From Sphingomonas bacterium (GTDB lineage: Bacteria > Pseudomonadota > Alphaproteobacteria > Sphingomonadales > Sphingomonadaceae), in the NCBI RefSeq assembly GCF_903643065.1, contig NZ_CAHJWX010000011.1, positions 1 to 18,298 of the forward strand: DNA of 18,298 bases. The letters are read 5' to 3'. Below are positions 15,664 to 18,298 of this stretch, one piece after another. Both the position numbers and the translations under genes were made by a program. The notes under the pieces were generated by a model. It was not told where the DNA came from and searched no databases. It saw only the letters and a program-made list of their open reading frames with translations. Numbering within the stretch: position 1 is the stretch's first letter; each line of letters starts with the position of its first letter.

Positions 15664-17886
15664 GTGAGCAGCATGGTGGAACGCGCGGGTCTGCTCGTCG
15701 ACGCGCGGCTGGCGGCGTTCATCGAGGGCTGCGCCCTTCCGGGCACCAGTCTGCAAGTGGCGCCGTTCTGGAGCGGCGTCGCCGCGCTCTTCGCTCGCTT
15801 CGCACCGGAGAACGCCGCCCTGCTCGGGACTCGCGACGAGATGCAGGTCGCGATCGACGCGTGGCATCGCGGGCACCCGGACCGGCCGATCGCGCAGGGA
15901 GACTATCAGGCGTTCCTGCGCTCGATCGGCTATCTCGTGAGCGATCCGGCGCCGTTCGAGATCGCGCCCGACCGGGTCGACGAAGAGGTGGCCCAACTCG
16001 CCGGGCCGCAGCTGGTGGTGCCCGTGCTCAACGCGCGCTTCCTGCTGAACGCGGCCAATGCGCGCTGGGGAAGTCTGTATGACGCGCTGTACGGGACCGA
16101 TGCGGTCGCGGGCGCTCCGCCGGCCGGCGGCTACGACCGGGCGCGCGGCAACCAGGTGGTCGGCTGGACCAAGGCCTTTCTCGATGAGGTGCTGCCGCTG
16201 ACCGGCATGCGCTGGGCCGACCTGACCGACCTCCGCGTGCTGACCGGCGACGGGGCCACGCGGACGGACGCCGACCCGGAACGACTGCTGCTTGGCATCC
16301 GCCGAGGACCAACGGGCGCCTACACGGCGCTCAAGGATGAGACGAGCTTCGTGGGTCATACCGGCGAGCCCGATCAGCCCCGGTCCCTCCTCTTCCGGCA
16401 CCACGGGCTCCACATCGAGCTGGTGATCGACCGCGATCACCCGATCGGCCGGCACGACCCCGCCGGGATCGCCGATATCCTGCTCGAATCGGCGCTGACC
16501 ACGATCGTCGATTTCGAGGATTCGGTCGCGGCCGTCGACGCTGCGGACAAGGTCGCCGCCTACGCCAACTGGCTGGGCGTGATCCGGGGCGATCTCCAGG
16601 CGAGCGTCAGCAAGGGCGAACACACCGCGATCCGGACCCTGGCCCCAGATCGGGCCTATACGGGGGCGGATGGCGCGCCGATTACCCTGCCCGGACGAAG
16701 CCTGCTGTTCGTCCGCACGGTCGGTCACCTGATGACCACGCCGGCCGTCCTCCTGCCGGATGGCGGCCAGGCGCCGGAAGGCATTCTCGATGGCATCGTC
16801 ACCAGCCTGATCGCGTTGCATGACCTCAAGGGTCTCGGCCATTTTCGCAACAGCCGCGCGGGATCGATCTACATCGTCAAGCCGAAGATGCACGGGCCGG
16901 ACGAGGTCGCCTTCACCGACCGGCTGTTCGACGCGATCGAGGACCTGCTCGGGCTTGAGCGCCACACGATCAAGGTCGGGATCATGGACGAGGAACGCCG
17001 CACCTCGGCCAACCTCGCCGCCTGCATCCACGCGGTGAGGAACCGCGTCGTCTTCATCAACACCGGCTTTCTCGACCGTACCGGAGACGAGATCCACACC
17101 ATCATGCAGGCCGGCCCCGTGATGCCGAAGGGCGAGATCAGGCAAGCGGGCTGGATCGGCGCCTATGAGGATCGCAACGTCCAGATCGGGCTGCGGTGCG
17201 GCTTCGCCGGCCGGGCGCAGATCGGCAAGGGCATGTGGGCCGCGCCGGACGAGATGAAGGCGATGCTTGCCCAGAAGGTCGCGCATCCGCGCAGCGGCGC
17301 GACCACCGCCTGGGTGCCGAGCCCGACCGCGGCGACGCTGCACGCGACCCATTACCATCGGATCGACGTCCAGGCCCGACAGGCCGCGCGCCAGGCCGAG
17401 CCGGTCACCGCGCTCGACGCGCTGCTGACGCCCCCGCTCGCCGCGCCGGGACGCAACTGGACGGCCGACGAGGTCGACCGCGAGCTCGACAACAACGTCC
17501 AGGGCATCCTGGGCTATGTGGTCCGCTGGATCGACCAGGGCGTCGGCTGTTCCAAGGTGCCGGACATCGACGACGTGGGGCTGATGGAGGATCGCGCCAC
17601 CCTGCGCATCTCGTCGCAGCACATCGCCAACTGGCTATGCCACGGCGTCGCGACGGCCGCCCAGGTGAACGCCACCTTTGACCGGATGGCGGCCAAGGTG
17701 GACGCGCAGAACGCGACCGATCCGCGCTATCGGCCGCTCCTGGCGCCAGATGGCCCCGGCCTCGCGTTCCGCGCCGCCAAGGCGCTGGTGTTCGAGGGCA
17801 TGGACCAGTCGAACGGCTACACGGAACCGTTGCTTCACCACTACCGCGCGCTGGCCAAGGCGAGCGATGCGGTCGATCTCGGCTAG
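15664..17886 (+). CDS. glcB: Malate synthase G
   Basis: The 740-residue protein is slightly longer than the usual 720-730 and aligns over its full length with malate synthase G. Catalytic residues of E. coli GlcB have clear counterparts: Arg351 in LFVRTVGHLMT, metal ligands Glu443 in GIMDEERRT and Asp471 in NTGFLDRTGDEIH, and the base Asp643 in LMEDRATLRISSQH. It condenses glyoxylate with acetyl-CoA to malate in the cytoplasm. The GTG start is fixed by GAGGAG at 15652-15657 with six bases spacing; an ATG at 15659 is too close to that site and reads only ATG TCG TGA. It lies 43 bases after the unplaced gene. No isocitrate lyase or glycolate oxidase is in the window. The glyoxylate may come from the glyoxylate shunt, from glycolate, or from aldol cleavage by this cluster. 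Confidence 0.96.
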   Translation: MSSMVERAGLLVDARLAAFIEGCALPGTSLQVAPFWSGVAALFARFAPENAALLGTRDEMQVAIDAWHRGHPDRPIAQGDYQAFLRSIGYLVSDPAPFEIAPDRVDEEVAQLAGPQLVVPVLNARFLLNAANARWGSLYDALYGTDAVAGAPPAGGYDRARGNQVVGWTKAFLDEVLPLTGMRWADLTDLRVLTGDGATRTDADPERLLLGIRRGPTGAYTALKDETSFVGHTGEPDQPRSLLFRHHGLHIELVIDRDHPIGRHDPAGIADILLESALTTIVDFEDSVAAVDAADKVAAYANWLGVIRGDLQASVSKGEHTAIRTLAPDRAYTGADGAPITLPGRSLLFVRTVGHLMTTPAVLLPDGGQAPEGILDGIVTSLIALHDLKGLGHFRNSRAGSIYIVKPKMHGPDEVAFTDRLFDAIEDLLGLERHTIKVGIMDEERRTSANLAACIHAVRNRVVFINTGFLDRTGDEIHTIMQAGPVMPKGEIRQAGWIGAYEDRNVQIGLRCGFAGRAQIGKGMWAAPDEMKAMLAQKVAHPRSGATTAWVPSPTAATLHATHYHRIDVQARQAARQAEPVTALDALLTPPLAAPGRNWTADEVDRELDNNVQGILGYVVRWIDQGVGCSKVPDIDDVGLMEDRATLRISSQHIANWLCHGVATAAQVNATFDRMAAKVDAQNATDPRYRPLLAPDGPGLAFRAAKALVFEGMDQSNGYTEPLLHHYRALAKASDAVDLG

Positions 17887-17898
17887 TCTATCTATTTA

Positions 17899-17935
17899 AT
17901 GTGTGAACACATCATGCGACGCCCGACGTCGGGCG
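17899..17935. terminator. Two hairpins between malate synthase and tRNA-Lys, possible bidirectional stop
   Basis: ATGTG-TGAA-CACAT (17899-17912) and the perfect 16-base palindrome CGCCCGAC/GTCGGGCG (17920-17935) lie in the 76-base gap between two convergent units. The second folds into a strong GC stem of 6 pairs with a 4-base loop. Neither is followed by a U tract. On the minus strand a T-rich stretch (TTTGTTTT, 17951-17959) directly follows the tRNA 3' end but precedes these stems. Termination is inferred mainly from the convergent layout. Confidence 0.4.
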
Positions 17936-17962
17936 AGCTGCGCCGGTTCGAAAACAAACAGC

Positions 17963-18038
17963 TGGTGGGTCCGCCGGGGTTCGAACCCGGGACCTCTCGA
18001 TTAAAAGTCGCTTGCTCTACCGACTGAGCTACGGACCC
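17963..18038 (-). tRNA. tRNA-Lys (anticodon TTT)
   Basis: On the minus strand a 76-base cloverleaf reads GGGTCCG for the 5' acceptor arm and CGGACCC plus discriminator A and an encoded CCA at the 3' end. The D arm (TAGCTCAGTCGGTAGAGCA) and the T arm (GGTTCGAACCC) are canonical. The anticodon loop is CTTTTAA, giving anticodon TTT at 18003-18005 for lysine AAA/AAG codons. It starts 14 bases after the folK stop on the same strand and may share its transcript. Confidence 0.97.
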
Positions 18039-18052
18039 CAACAGCGCATGGG

Positions 18053-18298
18053 TCAGCTAGGCAGCGGGCGGCGCCGGGTCAACTGCGCGGCGAGCTGGCG
18101 GATCGTCAGGCCGGTCACCGGATCGCGCCAGCGGGGGGCCAGCGCGACCATCGGATCGAGCACGAAGCGGCGGTCGCGAAAGGCGGGGTGCGGGATCGTC
18201 AGCCCCGGCGAACGCCAGGAGCCGCCCGACCAGAGAACGATGTCGAGATCGAGCACGCGCGCGCCCCAGCGCCGGCCGCGCCGCCGGCCGAAGGCGCG
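18053..18298 (-). CDS. folK: 2-amino-4-hydroxy-6-hydroxymethyldihydropteridine pyrophosphokinase (HPPK), C-terminal part
   Basis: An open frame continues past the right edge of the window, so the 5' end is missing and 81 residues are seen. The sequence RVLDLDIVLW matches the HPPK motif RxLDLDLLLY that carries the two Mg-binding aspartates. IPHPAFRDRRFVLDPMVALAP matches the conserved PHPRxxxRxFVLxPLxEIAP segment. The enzyme transfers pyrophosphate from ATP to 6-hydroxymethyl-dihydropterin in folate synthesis. The GTG at 18256 is internal, not a start, because homology (FGRRRGRRWGAR) continues upstream of it. The stop is the TGA at 18053-18055. Confidence 0.93.
   Translation of the reverse strand, partial: RAFGRRRGRRWGARVLDLDIVLWSGGSWRSPGLTIPHPAFRDRRFVLDPMVALAPRWRDPVTGLTIRQLAAQLTRRRPLPS

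Noticed and set aside
15523..17622. A 699-codon minus-strand frame antisense to malate synthase.
   Set aside because: Composition is a shadow of the glcB codons and malate synthase motifs are unambiguous on the plus strand.
17899..17912. ATGTGTGAACACAT considered as a GntR/FadR-like operator.
   Set aside because: It lies between convergent units with no promoter to regulate, so a 3'-end structure or chance is more likely.
17941..17952. CGCCGGTTCGAA just beyond the tRNA-Lys 3' end resembles part of the tRNA T arm, as in an integrase attachment-site duplication.
   Set aside because: Only about 10 bases match, it lies 11 bases from the tRNA end, and no integrase or other mobile gene is present in the window.
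1..18298. Search for CRISPR arrays, insertion sequences, toxin-antitoxin pairs and phage genes.
   Set aside because: No regularly spaced repeats, transposase, integrase or matching small gene pairs were seen by reading both strands.

Overview
The window is GC-rich and densely coded, with no gap longer than about 140 bases. Two TonB-dependent receptors, a FecR end, GTG starts and many long spurious antisense frames (a strong GC3 effect) point to an alphaproteobacterium. A sphingomonad (Sphingomonas/Novosphingobium-like) is the best guess, but no marker gene in the window proves it.

Left block (1-4826, plus strand): the C-terminal end of a FecR-type anti-sigma regulator, then a FecA-like receptor with an STN signalling domain, then a secreted CocE/NonD serine hydrolase. 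This looks like a surface-signalled uptake-and-cleavage module for a ligand that cannot be named.

Middle block (4880-10773, minus strand, read right to left): an HpcH/HpaI aldolase overlaps a LigI-like amidohydrolase by 4 bases. A second TonB receptor (no STN) follows, then an MFS permease of the aromatic-acid:H+ symporter type, then a GlcG/HbpS-family protein. Tight spacing suggests one operon: outer-membrane uptake, inner-membrane uptake, lactone hydrolysis and aldol cleavage of a probable aromatic-derived acid.

Right block (10904-17886, plus strand): a LysR regulator is divergent from the middle operon across 130 bases that contain a TCAAT-N11-ATTGA site. It is followed by fumarylacetoacetase, a seven-repeat EAR/EPTP-like beta-propeller protein without a signal peptide, a 392-residue protein I cannot place, and malate synthase G. 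Malate synthase would use glyoxylate and fumarylacetoacetase would release fumarate and acetoacetate, so the block reads as the lower end of a catabolic route. No ring-cleavage dioxygenase is present, so the peripheral steps must lie elsewhere. The propeller protein and the unplaced protein are the least explained parts and the best candidates for something new.

Housekeeping edge (17963-18298, minus strand): tRNA-Lys(TTT) directly after a partial folK. The accessory-looking cluster therefore ends against conserved chromosomal genes.
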